A stretch of 64,000 bases of DNA from Microbacterium sp. NC79. GTDB taxonomy: Bacteria > Actinomycetota > Actinomycetes > Actinomycetales > Microbacteriaceae. Where the stretch lies: contig NZ_JAHQYI010000001.1 of assembly GCF_019061125.1 (NCBI RefSeq), positions 930,001 to 994,000 on the forward strand, written 5' to 3'. Positions 53,265 through 61,896 of this stretch are shown piece after piece. Below the pieces are notes generated by a model. It searched no databases. It worked only from the letters and a program-made list of their open reading frames with translations, and was not told the DNA's origin. Every line of letters starts with the position of its first letter. The first letter of the stretch is position 1. The translations under genes were made by a program, and so were the position numbers.

Positions 53265-54520
53265 GAACGCGCTCCCGGCTGCGTCTCAGTGTCGTGTGAA
53301 CGCCAGTCATCAGGCAACAGGTAGTCGAGCATGTCATCGATCGAGATCGCGCCGACGAGGCGGTGGCTGATATCGACCACGGGCAAAGACACCAGGTCGT
53401 ACGAGGCGAGAATGCGCGCCACTTCAACGGCAGACGCCGACGCGAGCACCGGCTCTGCGGTGTCGTCGATGATGGAACCTAACCGCTCGTGCGGGGGATA
53501 GCGCAGCATCTTCTGGAAGTGGACGACGCCAAGCAGTCGACCCGTCGGGGTTTCATACGGCGGCAGCGTTACGAAGACGGCGGCGGCGAGGGCCGGGTGA
53601 AGCTCGTGGCGACGAATCAGTGCGAGGGCCTCGGCCACAGTGGCATCTGCCGACATGATGATCGGCTCGGTTGTCATCAGACCACCAGCCGTGTCTGGGC
53701 CGTACTGCAGCAGCGCGCGAACGTCTTCGGCTTCGTCCGGCTCCATCAGCTCAAGCAACTGCTGGAGGCGCCCCTCGGGGAGCTGAGCGAGCAAGTCTGC
53801 CGCGTCATCTGGTTCCATGGCATCCAGAATGTCGGCGGCACGCTCGTCACCGAGCTGCTCAAGAATGTGAACCTGTTCGTCTTCAGGCATCTCTTCGAGA
53901 GCATCAGCGAGACGCTCGTCTGGCAGCTCGACGGCAACACTCAGCATGCGGGCTTCTGGCAGATCAAGCAGGCTGTTTGCCAGGTCGGCAGGCTTCATAT
54001 CTGACATCGACTGCACGAGGTGTTCGGCTGACTGGGCGTGACCAGGCAGATGATCCTCGCGGACCTCTTGCCACGTGGCAAATGTCGTGGGGCCCTTCGC
54101 GAACGGCGATGCGCTCGTCTTGGGCTTACGAAGGAAGAGCTGACTGACATCCCACTCACCTGAGCGGGCACGTTCAATCGCGACGTCTTCAATCGTGGCG
54201 GTGCCGGAACCATCGGCAAAAGTAATCCGGCGACCGACGAGCTCGGCAATGACGCGGATTTCGCCTGCGCGCTGCTGAAAGCGGCGCACATTAATGAGGC
54301 CAGTCGTAATGACCTGGCCCTGAGAAATAGACGTCACCCGGTTAATGGAGACGAAAACCTGCCGGCGCCCGGGAATCTCGCAGACGAGGCCGATGACGCG
54401 GGGCGGGTCAGATTTTCGGTACACGACGACGACGTCACGGACTTTGCCGAGGCGATCGCCGGAGGGGTCGAAAACGGTGCACCCGACAAGGCGCGCAACG
54501 AAAACCCTCTGAGTGCTCAC
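53261..54520 (-). CDS. soluble MgtE N-terminal/CBS protein with PRC-barrel region
   Basis: 419 residues from a leaderless GTG at 54520; the longer frame to 54757 covers unrelated sequence. N-terminal PRC-barrel-like half (FDPSGDRLGKVRDVVVVYRK, FADGSGTATIEDVAIE), then the MgtE N superhelix (about 215-320: LLDLPEARMLSVAVELPDERLADALEEMPEDEQVHILEQL...) and two CBS domains to the end. The channel-forming membrane domain of MgtE is absent. Magnesium or nucleotide sensing for the DUF1003 neighbour is a reasonable inference; transport is not. Confidence 0.85.
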   Translation of the reverse strand: MSTQRVFVARLVGCTVFDPSGDRLGKVRDVVVVYRKSDPPRVIGLVCEIPGRRQVFVSINRVTSISQGQVITTGLINVRRFQQRAGEIRVIAELVGRRITFADGSGTATIEDVAIERARSGEWDVSQLFLRKPKTSASPFAKGPTTFATWQEVREDHLPGHAQSAEHLVQSMSDMKPADLANSLLDLPEARMLSVAVELPDERLADALEEMPEDEQVHILEQLGDERAADILDAMEPDDAADLLAQLPEGRLQQLLELMEPDEAEDVRALLQYGPDTAGGLMTTEPIIMSADATVAEALALIRRHELHPALAAAVFVTLPPYETPTGRLLGVVHFQKMLRYPPHERLGSIIDDTAEPVLASASAVEVARILASYDLVSLPVVDISHRLVGAISIDDMLDYLLPDDWRSHDTETQPGARS

Positions 54521-54526
54521 GCTCCC

Positions 54527-54532
54527 AGCGTA
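54527..54532 (-). promoter_or_regulatory. -10 box TACGCT, leaderless
   Basis: Minus strand, 6 nt (GGGAGC) before the GTG at 54520; nearly identical to the promoter at 4141. Confidence 0.6.
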
Positions 54533-54587
54533 GTCCTGATATCGAACTGTCAGGCAGTCACACACGGGGTCGTGAAACAATGGCCAT

Positions 54588-55211
54588 ATGAGCATGATGG
54601 GTGCAAATATCGGCAAGAACGACATCGGAGAAACGGTCGCTTCGTTTCCCGAGTACGAGGCTGCCCAGAAGGCCGCCTCCCAGCTCATCGAGGCGGACAT
54701 TCCGCCACGCGACATCTCCATCGTGGGCAATGGCCTGCGCTCGGTTGAGCGCATCACCGGCCGCCTTGGTTACCTCACCGCGGCGCGCGGCGGACTCATC
54801 AACGGTCTGATGCTCGGTATCGGTGCCTGCGCGATCCAGGCCATCATCAACCCCGAGATCCCCGGGGCGGTGTATTTCGCGACGCTGTTCATCTGCATGA
54901 CCATTGGTATGGCGCTGTCGTTTATGTCGTACCTCATCATGCGTCGTCGTCGTTCCTTCGCGAGCGTGATGGCGATGGTCGCCGACCACTATGACCTCAC
55001 CGTCACGACCACCAGCATCCACAAGGCTCGCCAAGTGATGAACGACATTCGTGGCGTGCGTCCGCGCGCGCCGAAGGTGATCGACAACTCGCCGCCGCAG
55101 TACGGCGAGCGCCTCCCTGGCTACGGCCAGCCAGCGTCTGCAACGGCACCCGAGGTTCCGGCGCAAGAGGGTCCGACGAGCCGCCCGGCTACGGACTCGC
55201 CCTCCGCATGA
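54588..55211 (+). CDS. general stress protein 17M-like membrane protein
   Basis: 207 residues. N-terminal FPEYEAAQKAASQLIEADIPPRDISIVGNGLRSVERITGRL is the GsiB/GSP17M-type small alpha/beta domain, followed by two helices (GGLINGLMLGIGACAIQAI and AVYFATLFICMTIGMALSFMSYLIM) and a Pro-rich tail. Function unknown; divergent from the MgtE-N gene, as in related genomes. AACAAT lies 6 nt before the ATG. Confidence 0.8.
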   Translation: MSMMGANIGKNDIGETVASFPEYEAAQKAASQLIEADIPPRDISIVGNGLRSVERITGRLGYLTAARGGLINGLMLGIGACAIQAIINPEIPGAVYFATLFICMTIGMALSFMSYLIMRRRRSFASVMAMVADHYDLTVTTTSIHKARQVMNDIRGVRPRAPKVIDNSPPQYGERLPGYGQPASATAPEVPAQEGPTSRPATDSPSA

Positions 55212-55867
55212 CGTCGCAGCAACTGGTGGTGGCGCTTCCGAAAGGCGACACCGCCATCACGCTTGATGTGGAGCGGGCCGAGAACGCCTGGGCGATGATG
55301 CCGATTGCGCACGGCGCAGGTGCGGGGATGAATCATGCCTTCTTGGTCGGCTTTGCCGAGGGGATGCGGGCACAGGGCGTCTCCACGGCACGCTTTAACT
55401 TTCCTTACTCCGAGGCGGGGCGGCGCATGCCCGGTCCTGCCGCGCATGCGATCGCGACGTGGCGCGCCGTGGTTGATGAGCTGGCGTCGGAACCTGTGCT
55501 GTGGGCTGCTGGCAAGAGTTACGGTGGGCGGATGGCGTCGATGGCTGTTGCTGACGGCATGTCCGTCGCCGGGTTGGTCTACCTGGGCTATCCGTTGCAC
55601 CAACCGGGCAAACCCGAAGCCCCACGCGCCGAGCATTTGCCTGCCATCACGGTTCCGCAACTCTTCATCGAGGGTACAAAAGACGCGTTCGTTTTGCCGC
55701 ATTCGCAGCTCGAGGAGATTGTCTCCGCACTGCCATCCGCGACGATTTCGTGGATCGAAGGAGGCGGGCACTCATTCGAGGTTGCAGGCAAGAAACGCGG
55801 CGCTGATGAGGTGGGCGCAGACCTCGCGCCGCTCGTTGCTGCGCTCATGCGACAGCACACCAGCTAA
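55208..55867 (+). CDS. alpha/beta hydrolase of the dienelactone-hydrolase/TEX30 type
   Basis: 219 residues. MPIAHGAGAGMNHAFLVGFAEGM at the start, nucleophile elbow GKSYGGRMASM (Ser near residue 105), LFIEGTKDAFVLPHSQLEEI with the acid, and WIEGGGHSFEV with His near 195. A small esterase-like hydrolase, substrate unknown. ATGA overlap with the stress-protein gene. Confidence 0.85.
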   Translation: MTSQQLVVALPKGDTAITLDVERAENAWAMMPIAHGAGAGMNHAFLVGFAEGMRAQGVSTARFNFPYSEAGRRMPGPAAHAIATWRAVVDELASEPVLWAAGKSYGGRMASMAVADGMSVAGLVYLGYPLHQPGKPEAPRAEHLPAITVPQLFIEGTKDAFVLPHSQLEEIVSALPSATISWIEGGGHSFEVAGKKRGADEVGADLAPLVAALMRQHTS

Positions 55868-56135
55868 GTCTCGATTCGGTCTCGGAATTTGCCCAGGGCA
55901 GGAGCCATCGTTAGCGTGGTATGAGGGCGATCAGCCCAAGACCAGTCCGCGACCGGGTTCTTCTTTCGACTTTAGTGCAGTGAAGAAGCTCGGGCGTATG
56001 GTCGTTGTCTTTTGCAGCAGATCCGAAATCTGTTGCCCGAGCCGTCAGTACGGATGCTGTCGAAGCGGCCCCGTAGACAACACCCGGACGTGACCGAAAC
56101 GCACACCTCGATGTTTGAGGTGCGCCGGGGGTAAC
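55868..56135. other. intergenic region before the betaine importer
   Basis: 268 nt without coding character. A small stem CACCTC/GAGGTG lies at about 56104-56122, just before GGGGG, the ribosome-binding site of the GTG at 56136. Confidence 0.5.
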
Positions 56136-57410
56136 GTGTCCGAAACCGCACTTGTTGCGCAGAATCTTTATAAGGTCTTTGGGAGAAATCCCGCATCAGC
56201 GGTGCGTCGGCTGAAGGCAGGGGAGAGCCGCACCGACGTCGCTGACGCCGGAACCGCAGCCGTTATTGACGCCAGCTTTACCGTCAAACGGGGCGAGATC
56301 TTCGTCATCATGGGGCTCAGCGGCTCCGGAAAATCCACCATCATTCGCATGCTCAACGGGCTGCTGACGCCAACCGATGGTGATGTTCTTGTACAGGGGC
56401 ACAGCATCGGGAAATCATCGGCGAGTGAGCTGCGCGGTGTGCGTCGTCGCGCCGTTTCGATGGTGTTCCAGCACTTCGCCCTGTTGCCGCACCGCACCGT
56501 GATTGACAATGCCGCCTACGGGCTGGAAATTCAAGGCGTCGCGAAAGCCGAACGGCTGGCGCGCGCTCAGGAAATCCTTGACAAGGTCGGGTTGGGAAAT
56601 CGCCCAGACGCGTTTCCTGATGAGCTGTCCGGTGGCATGCGCCAGCGCGTTGGCCTCGCTCGCGCACTGACGGCAGGCACCGACATCCTGTTGATGGATG
56701 AGGCTTTCTCCGCGCTTGACCCGCTCATCCGCCGCGAAATGCAAGAGCAACTCGTAGAGCTCCAACAGGAGCTGGGACGAACCATCATCTTCATCACTCA
56801 CGACCTCAACGAAGCCATGTTCTTGGGCGATCGCATCGCCGTCATGCGTGACGGACGCATTGTGCAGCAGGGCACACCTGAAGAGATTCTCACCGACCCG
56901 GCCAACGACTACGTCGCTCAGTTTGTGCAGGACGTTGACCGTGCGCGCGTGCTGACAGCGAGCGCCGTGATGGAACCACCTCACCTGACGACACCGGTGA
57001 GCGCAGGAGTGCGTGGTGCGTTGCGTGTACTGCGCGAAGAACAGGTGAGCGCCGTGTTCGCGGTGGAGAGCAGGCGACTCGTCGGCGTCGTGACTGACCG
57101 TGACGTTATTCGTGCGGTGAAATCCGGAACCACCGATCTGCGAGCGATCGTGGAAACCAACGTTCTCACCGTCGGGCCCAACGATTTGCTCACCGACATC
57201 GTGGAAGCCGCCGTGGAAAGTCCCGTTCCGTTGGCCGTTGTCGATGAGAAGAAGCGTCTCATCGGTGTGATCCCTCGCGTGACACTCCTGGCCGCGCTCG
57301 GAAACGTGCCTGCCACGACCCGCGAGATGCCCATTATTCAAACGCCCATCGAGATGGTGGCGCAGTTCACCCCGCTTGTTGATGCCGCGACAGAAGGGGA
57401 GGCCGAGTAA
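56136..57410 (+). CDS. proV: glycine betaine/proline ABC transporter ATPase
   Basis: 424 residues. Walker A GLSGSGKST near residue 62, signature LSGGMRQRVGLARALTAGTDILLMDEAFSALDPLIR, H-loop FITHDLNEA, then two CBS domains (about 270-400), the osmosensory module of the ProV/OpuA group. Energises uptake of compatible solutes. GTG start behind GGGGG; overlaps proW by one base. Confidence 0.92.
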   Translation: MSETALVAQNLYKVFGRNPASAVRRLKAGESRTDVADAGTAAVIDASFTVKRGEIFVIMGLSGSGKSTIIRMLNGLLTPTDGDVLVQGHSIGKSSASELRGVRRRAVSMVFQHFALLPHRTVIDNAAYGLEIQGVAKAERLARAQEILDKVGLGNRPDAFPDELSGGMRQRVGLARALTAGTDILLMDEAFSALDPLIRREMQEQLVELQQELGRTIIFITHDLNEAMFLGDRIAVMRDGRIVQQGTPEEILTDPANDYVAQFVQDVDRARVLTASAVMEPPHLTTPVSAGVRGALRVLREEQVSAVFAVESRRLVGVVTDRDVIRAVKSGTTDLRAIVETNVLTVGPNDLLTDIVEAAVESPVPLAVVDEKKRLIGVIPRVTLLAALGNVPATTREMPIIQTPIEMVAQFTPLVDAATEGEAE

Positions 57411-58300
57411 TGGATCTGTGGCAGTGGCTGACCGACGGGGCCCGCATTCCGCTTGGCAAGGCCGTCAAAGAAATCATCAACTTCTTGAAGGAATACCTGG
57501 GTGGCTTCTTTGACGTCGTCGCTCAGATCTTCACGTCAATCTACGACGGAGCGTCGTGGCTGTTCACCGCACCGCCTGCGTGGGTGATCATCCTGGTGCT
57601 CACAGTCCTCGCCTACTTTGCGAAGGGCTACAAACTGGCCATCGGTACGGCATTGGGCCTCGTGCTGATCATCACGGTCGCGCAGTGGGAAAACGCGATG
57701 TACACGTTGGCGCTCACCGTCGTTGCTGTCGTGATCGCCACCGCGATCGCGATTCCTGTCGGCATTTGGGCTGCCCGTTCGCAGCGGGTCTCAAACGTGG
57801 TGCGGCCGATCCTTGACTTCCTGCAGACGATGCCAGCATTCGTGTATCTACTGCCCGCCATCTTCCTCTTCAGCGTTGGGCCGGTTCCCGGCATCGTGGC
57901 GACCATCATGTTTGCCGTCGCTCCCGGCGTGCGCTTGACGGAGCTCGGTATTCGCGGTGTGGATCAAGAAGTCGTGGAGGCCGGCCACGCGTTCGGTGCC
58001 ACCCCTGGTCGCATTCTGCGTCAGATTCAGCTTCCCCTTGCGATGCCATCCATCATGGCCGGTATCAACCAGGTGATCATGCTGTCGCTATCGATGTCTG
58101 TCATCGCCAGCATGGTTGGCGCTCCCGGCCTCGGAAAGCCGATCGTCGCGTCGCTGAGTTCAGTGAATGTTCCGCTCGGTTTTGAAGCGGGAGTCTCGGT
58201 CGTCGTCATCGCGATGATTCTTGACCGCATCACCGGCGCATTGGGCCAGTCCAAGCGCGCCAAAAACGCCGTGACTGCCCGCTCTGCGGCATCGGCCTAA
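57410..58300 (+). CDS. proW: glycine betaine/proline ABC transporter permease
   Basis: 296 residues. Six helices after a hydrophilic lead; FLQTMPAFVYLLPAIFLFSVGPVPGIVATIMFAVAPGVRLTELGIRGV is highly typical of ProW, with the EAA loop VEAGHAFGATPGRILRQIQLPLAMPSIMAGI. Start in TAATG overlap with proV. Confidence 0.92.
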   Translation: MDLWQWLTDGARIPLGKAVKEIINFLKEYLGGFFDVVAQIFTSIYDGASWLFTAPPAWVIILVLTVLAYFAKGYKLAIGTALGLVLIITVAQWENAMYTLALTVVAVVIATAIAIPVGIWAARSQRVSNVVRPILDFLQTMPAFVYLLPAIFLFSVGPVPGIVATIMFAVAPGVRLTELGIRGVDQEVVEAGHAFGATPGRILRQIQLPLAMPSIMAGINQVIMLSLSMSVIASMVGAPGLGKPIVASLSSVNVPLGFEAGVSVVVIAMILDRITGALGQSKRAKNAVTARSAASA

Positions 58301-58312
58301 TCCATCAATCTG

Positions 58313-58372
58313 CCGCACGCGTACGCGTGCGGACGGCCCGCGGTCCTCGTGGGTATCCCCAACAACCGCGGC
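58313..58372. promoter_or_regulatory. palindrome and hairpin between proW and proX
   Basis: CCGCACGCGTACGCGTGCGG (58313-58332) is a perfect 20-bp palindrome; a second stem CCGCGGT...ACCGCGG follows at about 58339-58372. They may protect or attenuate the transcript so that the binding protein is made in different amounts. Confidence 0.7.
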
Positions 58373-58398
58373 ACAGCACGCGGAAGGAAAGGAAAATT

Positions 58399-59301
58399 AT
58401 GAAGAAGCGAAACACTCTTCGCGTCCTGGCTCTGGGAGCCGTCGCGAGTATTGCTCTTGCCGGGTGCTCAAGCACCGATAGCGGCGACAACGGCGGCGAC
58501 GCGAGTGCATCGAAAGACATCACGATTGGTGTCTTCAACGGATGGCCTGAGGGCGAAGCGGCGTCGTACATCTGGAAGATCGTTCTCGAAGACAAGGGGT
58601 ACAACGTCGACCTCGAGTACGCCGACGCTGGCCCGGTATTCCTCGGTGTTTCCGACGGGAGCTACGACATCGCGCTGGACGGCTGGTTGCCGTTCACGCA
58701 CGCCGACTACTTCACGGAGTATGGCGAGCAAATCGATGACCTCGGCGCGTGGAACACGGACGCGAAGTTGACGATCGCTGTAAACGCTGACGCGCCCGTT
58801 GACTCGCTGGCTGATCTGGCGGCAAACGCCGACCTGTTCGGCAACCGTCTCATCGGTATTGAGCCCGGTGCTGGTCTCACGAAGGCGACGCAAGACAACG
58901 TCATTCCGACGTACGGCCTGGAGTCGATGGACTACATCACGTCGTCCACGCCTGCCATGCTCGCTGAGCTGCAGACGAAGCTTGAAGCAGGCGACAACGT
59001 TGCCGTGACGCTGTGGCGCCCGCACTGGGCATATGACGCGTTCGACATCAAGGATCTTGCGGACCCGGAGGGAACGCTGGGCGCTGCCGAAGAGATCCAC
59101 ACCATCGCGGGAGCGGACTTCAAGACGGAATTCCCCGAGGTGCACGCATGGCTCTCCGACTTCGAGATGGACTCGGACGTGCTCTTCTCGCTAGAAAACG
59201 CGATGTACAACTCCGGTGAAGAAGACGTCACTGACTACACGGATATCGTGAAGGCGTGGATGGCTGAGAACCAGGAATGGGTTGACGGCCTGACCAAGTA
59301 G
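58399..59301 (+). CDS. proX: glycine betaine-binding lipoprotein
   Basis: 300 residues from an ATG after GGAAAGGAAAA. Lipobox LAGCSS after a basic, hydrophobic leader. The OpuAC domain begins KDITIGVFNGWPEGEAASYIWKIVLEDKGYNVDLEYAD; aromatic residues of the betaine cage (Trp in FNGWPEGEA, LDGWLPFTHADY and LWRPHWAYD) are visible. Third gene of proVWX, terminator follows. Confidence 0.92.
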   Translation: MKKRNTLRVLALGAVASIALAGCSSTDSGDNGGDASASKDITIGVFNGWPEGEAASYIWKIVLEDKGYNVDLEYADAGPVFLGVSDGSYDIALDGWLPFTHADYFTEYGEQIDDLGAWNTDAKLTIAVNADAPVDSLADLAANADLFGNRLIGIEPGAGLTKATQDNVIPTYGLESMDYITSSTPAMLAELQTKLEAGDNVAVTLWRPHWAYDAFDIKDLADPEGTLGAAEEIHTIAGADFKTEFPEVHAWLSDFEMDSDVLFSLENAMYNSGEEDVTDYTDIVKAWMAENQEWVDGLTK

Positions 59302-59309
59302 GCCGCTGA

Positions 59310-59350
59310 AATGGTTGAGCCCCGACGCCAGGCGTCGGGGCTCAACCATT
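59310..59350. terminator. bidirectional terminator between proX and the aminopeptidase P gene
   Basis: AATGGTTGAGCCCCGACGCC and its complement form an 18-20-bp stem around AGGC. Confidence 0.92.
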
Positions 59351-59362
59351 GGGGAACGTGGC

Positions 59363-60769
59363 TTAGTCGCGCAGGCGCTGCACCCACGCTTCGACCTCAT
59401 CGGCCGTGCGGGGGATCGCTGCCGACAGGTTGCGAACACCATCAGCGGTGACCACAACGTCGTCTTCGATGCGTGCGCCGATGCCACGGAACTCCTCAGG
59501 CACCGTCAGATCGTCTGCCTGGAAGTACAGGCCGGGCTCAATGGTAAAGACCATGCCCTCTTCGAGAATGCCCTCGTAGTACATTTCGCGACGCGCCTGC
59601 GCGCAGTCGTGAACGTCAATACCCAGGTGGTGACTGGTTCCGTGCACCATGTAGCGACGGTGCTGGCCACCGGTCTCCGAGTGCAACAGGTTTTCTGCGC
59701 TGAGCGGCTGCAGGCCCCACTCCGACACCTTCGCGGCGATCACGGTCATTGCGGCTTCGTGCAGTTCCTTGAACTTAATGCCAGGGCGCGCGATCGCGAA
59801 TGCGGCGTCTGCGGCCTCAAGTACCGCTTCGTACACCTTGCGCTGCACGGGGGAGAAAGTGCCGTTCACGGGGAAGGTGCGGGTGATGTCGGCGGTGTAC
59901 AGGCTGTCGACCTCGACACCAGCGTCCATCAGCACCAGTTCGCCATCGACAACCTTGCCGTCGTTGCGGGTCCAGTGCAGATAGCAGGCGTGCGGGCCGG
60001 CGGCAGCGATCGTGTCGTAGCCAACACCGTTGCCATCCATGCGTGCGCGACGGGCGAAGACACCCTCGATAACGCGCTCACCGCGGCGGTGCTCGGTGGC
60101 GGACTTCAGATCGGTGAGGACGTCGTCAAACGCAGCCGCGGTGACATCGACGGCGAGCTGCAGCTGAGCGATTTCGTAGTCGTCTTTGACGAGGCGTAGT
60201 TCAGAGACGAACTGGGTCAGCTCGTCGCTCTCGTCGACGACGAGGTCAGCGTCGCCTGTTTCGAACGTGTCAAGGTGTCGCGTTGCGACTCCGAGCGCGG
60301 CGGAAACCTGCTCGAGCGACGGTCGAGGTCCGATCCAGAACTCACCGATCGACGCGTTCGAGTAGAACTCGCTCGTTGTGCGGTCAGCGCGTTCGCGGAA
60401 ATAAAGCGTGACGTCGTGGCCTTCGGCTGTCGGGTCAAACACCAAGACGGCGTCGGGCTCAGAGTGCGCGCCCCAACCGGTGAGGTGGCTAAACGCCGAG
60501 TGTGCCCGGAAAGCGTAGTCTGTGTCGTTGCTGCGCTGCTTCAGCGCACCAGCGGGAACGACCAGGCGCTTGCCAACGAACGCGGCACTCACCGCGGCGC
60601 GACGACGGGCAGCAAACGGGGCCTGCTCGATGAGTGCGGGAGCGGAATTGTCGGGCTCTGCCCATCCGGTCGAAATCGTGTCCAGGAAGCCCTGGGGAAA
60701 CGGCTGCTTGCGATTGACGTTTACCGGCGCCTCTGCTTCGGTTTTCGTCGTTGATTCACCACTGGTCAT
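59363..60769 (-). CDS. pepP: Xaa-Pro aminopeptidase (M24B, aminopeptidase P)
   Basis: 468 residues. N-terminal creatinase-like domain to about 210; the pita-bread catalytic domain has metal ligands in LMDAGVEVDSLYTADITRTFPVNG (two Asp), GTSHHLGIDVHD (His), FTIEPGLYF (Glu) and GIGARIEDDVVV (Glu). Removes N-terminal residues before proline. GAGAGGA before the ATG; co-oriented with the EEP gene 12 nt upstream. Confidence 0.92.
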   Translation of the reverse strand: MTSGESTTKTEAEAPVNVNRKQPFPQGFLDTISTGWAEPDNSAPALIEQAPFAARRRAAVSAAFVGKRLVVPAGALKQRSNDTDYAFRAHSAFSHLTGWGAHSEPDAVLVFDPTAEGHDVTLYFRERADRTTSEFYSNASIGEFWIGPRPSLEQVSAALGVATRHLDTFETGDADLVVDESDELTQFVSELRLVKDDYEIAQLQLAVDVTAAAFDDVLTDLKSATEHRRGERVIEGVFARRARMDGNGVGYDTIAAAGPHACYLHWTRNDGKVVDGELVLMDAGVEVDSLYTADITRTFPVNGTFSPVQRKVYEAVLEAADAAFAIARPGIKFKELHEAAMTVIAAKVSEWGLQPLSAENLLHSETGGQHRRYMVHGTSHHLGIDVHDCAQARREMYYEGILEEGMVFTIEPGLYFQADDLTVPEEFRGIGARIEDDVVVTADGVRNLSAAIPRTADEVEAWVQRLRD

Positions 60770-60781
60770 GGCTCAATCCTC

Positions 60782-61822
60782 TCACGGTGAGACAGAGTTG
60801 GCAGGTTCCAACTGCACGATGAGGGGGCGATGGTCGCTCCCCGAATCGTCAAGCGATTTCAGAACGACTGACCCGGTCGCCACCCACTGTGACGAGGCCA
60901 TGACGTGGTCGATCGGGGCGCCAGCGAGCGCGGGGTAATCGGTGGGCCATGTGCCGATGGAACCGTTGCCTGTCGCGGTCGCCGCATCGGTGCACTGACC
61001 CATCAAGCCACCCTCAGTGCCGTAGCCGGCCATGTGGTCAACGGTGGCGTTAAAGTCACCGAGCAAAATGACGTTGTCGGTAGAACACTGGTCGGCAACC
61101 CACTGCAGGTCGTGCTTCCACGCATCCATGGCGTCGAGGCGGGGAGCGACGGCGTGGACCGCGACAAAAATCGGGCCAGCGCCGTCAATCGGCATAGCGA
61201 CGAGGCTCGGCACGGTTCCGGTGTTGCTTGACCCGTCTTTCGATGAGGCAATCACGGAGTAATCGCCGAGATCGGGCGAGATCAGGAGGGTGGTCTCCCA
61301 CGCTTGTGGGCCGTAAGCGACCTTGTCGTTGTAGGCGACGTGATGAACCCACATCGGCGAACCCAGCACACTCATTTCTTCGGCTACGCGCTCGCCGACC
61401 TCTTCAGAAGTTTCCGGCAGCGCAATCACGTCTGCACCCATCGCGACCGCCGTCTTTGCGATCGTGCTGGCGGGCGTGGCTTCGCCTGCCGTGTTCCAGG
61501 TCATCACCCGCAGGCTGGATTCCGTTGCCTGGGGGAGACTCTCGGAACCAACTCCGCGGGTCAGCATGATGCCTGCGTTTGCGCCAGCACCGATAAAGCA
61601 GATGAGGGCGACGCTCGCGGCGAACCCGCGGATCGGCTTCGCCATCGAGAGCAACAGGGCGATCAGAGTGAGGGTCGCAAATCCGACTGCGATGGGGCCG
61701 CGAACGGCGACAAGTTGCACGAAGGGGAATGTGTTCTCGAGCTGAAAGAACTGCGGCCACGTGACGATTGCGGTGGCAACAGCCAGCACAATCGTCACCA
61801 GAACTCCGAACAACCGCAACAC
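60782..61822 (-). CDS. membrane-anchored endonuclease/exonuclease/phosphatase family protein
   Basis: 346 residues. Three N-terminal helices (about 5-28, 38-60, 65-90), then the EEP domain: LRVMTWNTAGEA (Asn), VIALPETSEE (Glu), FVAVHAVAP (His), ILLGDFNATVDHM (Asp-Asn) and SDHRPLIVQ (Asp-His). Active site faces outside by the positive-inside rule. Substrate could be DNA, phospholipid or other phosphodiester; unknown. Leaderless GTG start. Confidence 0.87.
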   Translation of the reverse strand: MLRLFGVLVTIVLAVATAIVTWPQFFQLENTFPFVQLVAVRGPIAVGFATLTLIALLLSMAKPIRGFAASVALICFIGAGANAGIMLTRGVGSESLPQATESSLRVMTWNTAGEATPASTIAKTAVAMGADVIALPETSEEVGERVAEEMSVLGSPMWVHHVAYNDKVAYGPQAWETTLLISPDLGDYSVIASSKDGSSNTGTVPSLVAMPIDGAGPIFVAVHAVAPRLDAMDAWKHDLQWVADQCSTDNVILLGDFNATVDHMAGYGTEGGLMGQCTDAATATGNGSIGTWPTDYPALAGAPIDHVMASSQWVATGSVVLKSLDDSGSDHRPLIVQLEPANSVSP

Positions 61823-61828
61823 GCTTAA

Positions 61829-61834
61829 AGCCTA
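61829..61834 (-). promoter_or_regulatory. -10 box TAGGCT, leaderless
   Basis: Minus strand, 6 nt (TTAAGC) before the GTG at 61822. Confidence 0.55.
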
Positions 61835-61884
61835 CGCGGATGTGCCTGTGAGAACGGTCGAGAGCGCCTGTTCCTTGGCTCCGA

Positions 61885-61890
61885 TATTGT
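61885..61890 (+). promoter_or_regulatory. -10 box TATTGT, leaderless
   Basis: Six nt (TCAGAT) before the ATG at 61897; the divergent TAGGCT box lies 50 bp away. Confidence 0.55.
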
Positions 61891-61896
61891 TCAGAT

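Noticed and set aside
53261..54757. Longer form of the MgtE-N protein
   Set aside because: The extra 79 residues are unrelated to the family and overlap the divergent stress-protein gene; a -10 box lies 6 nt before the internal GTG.
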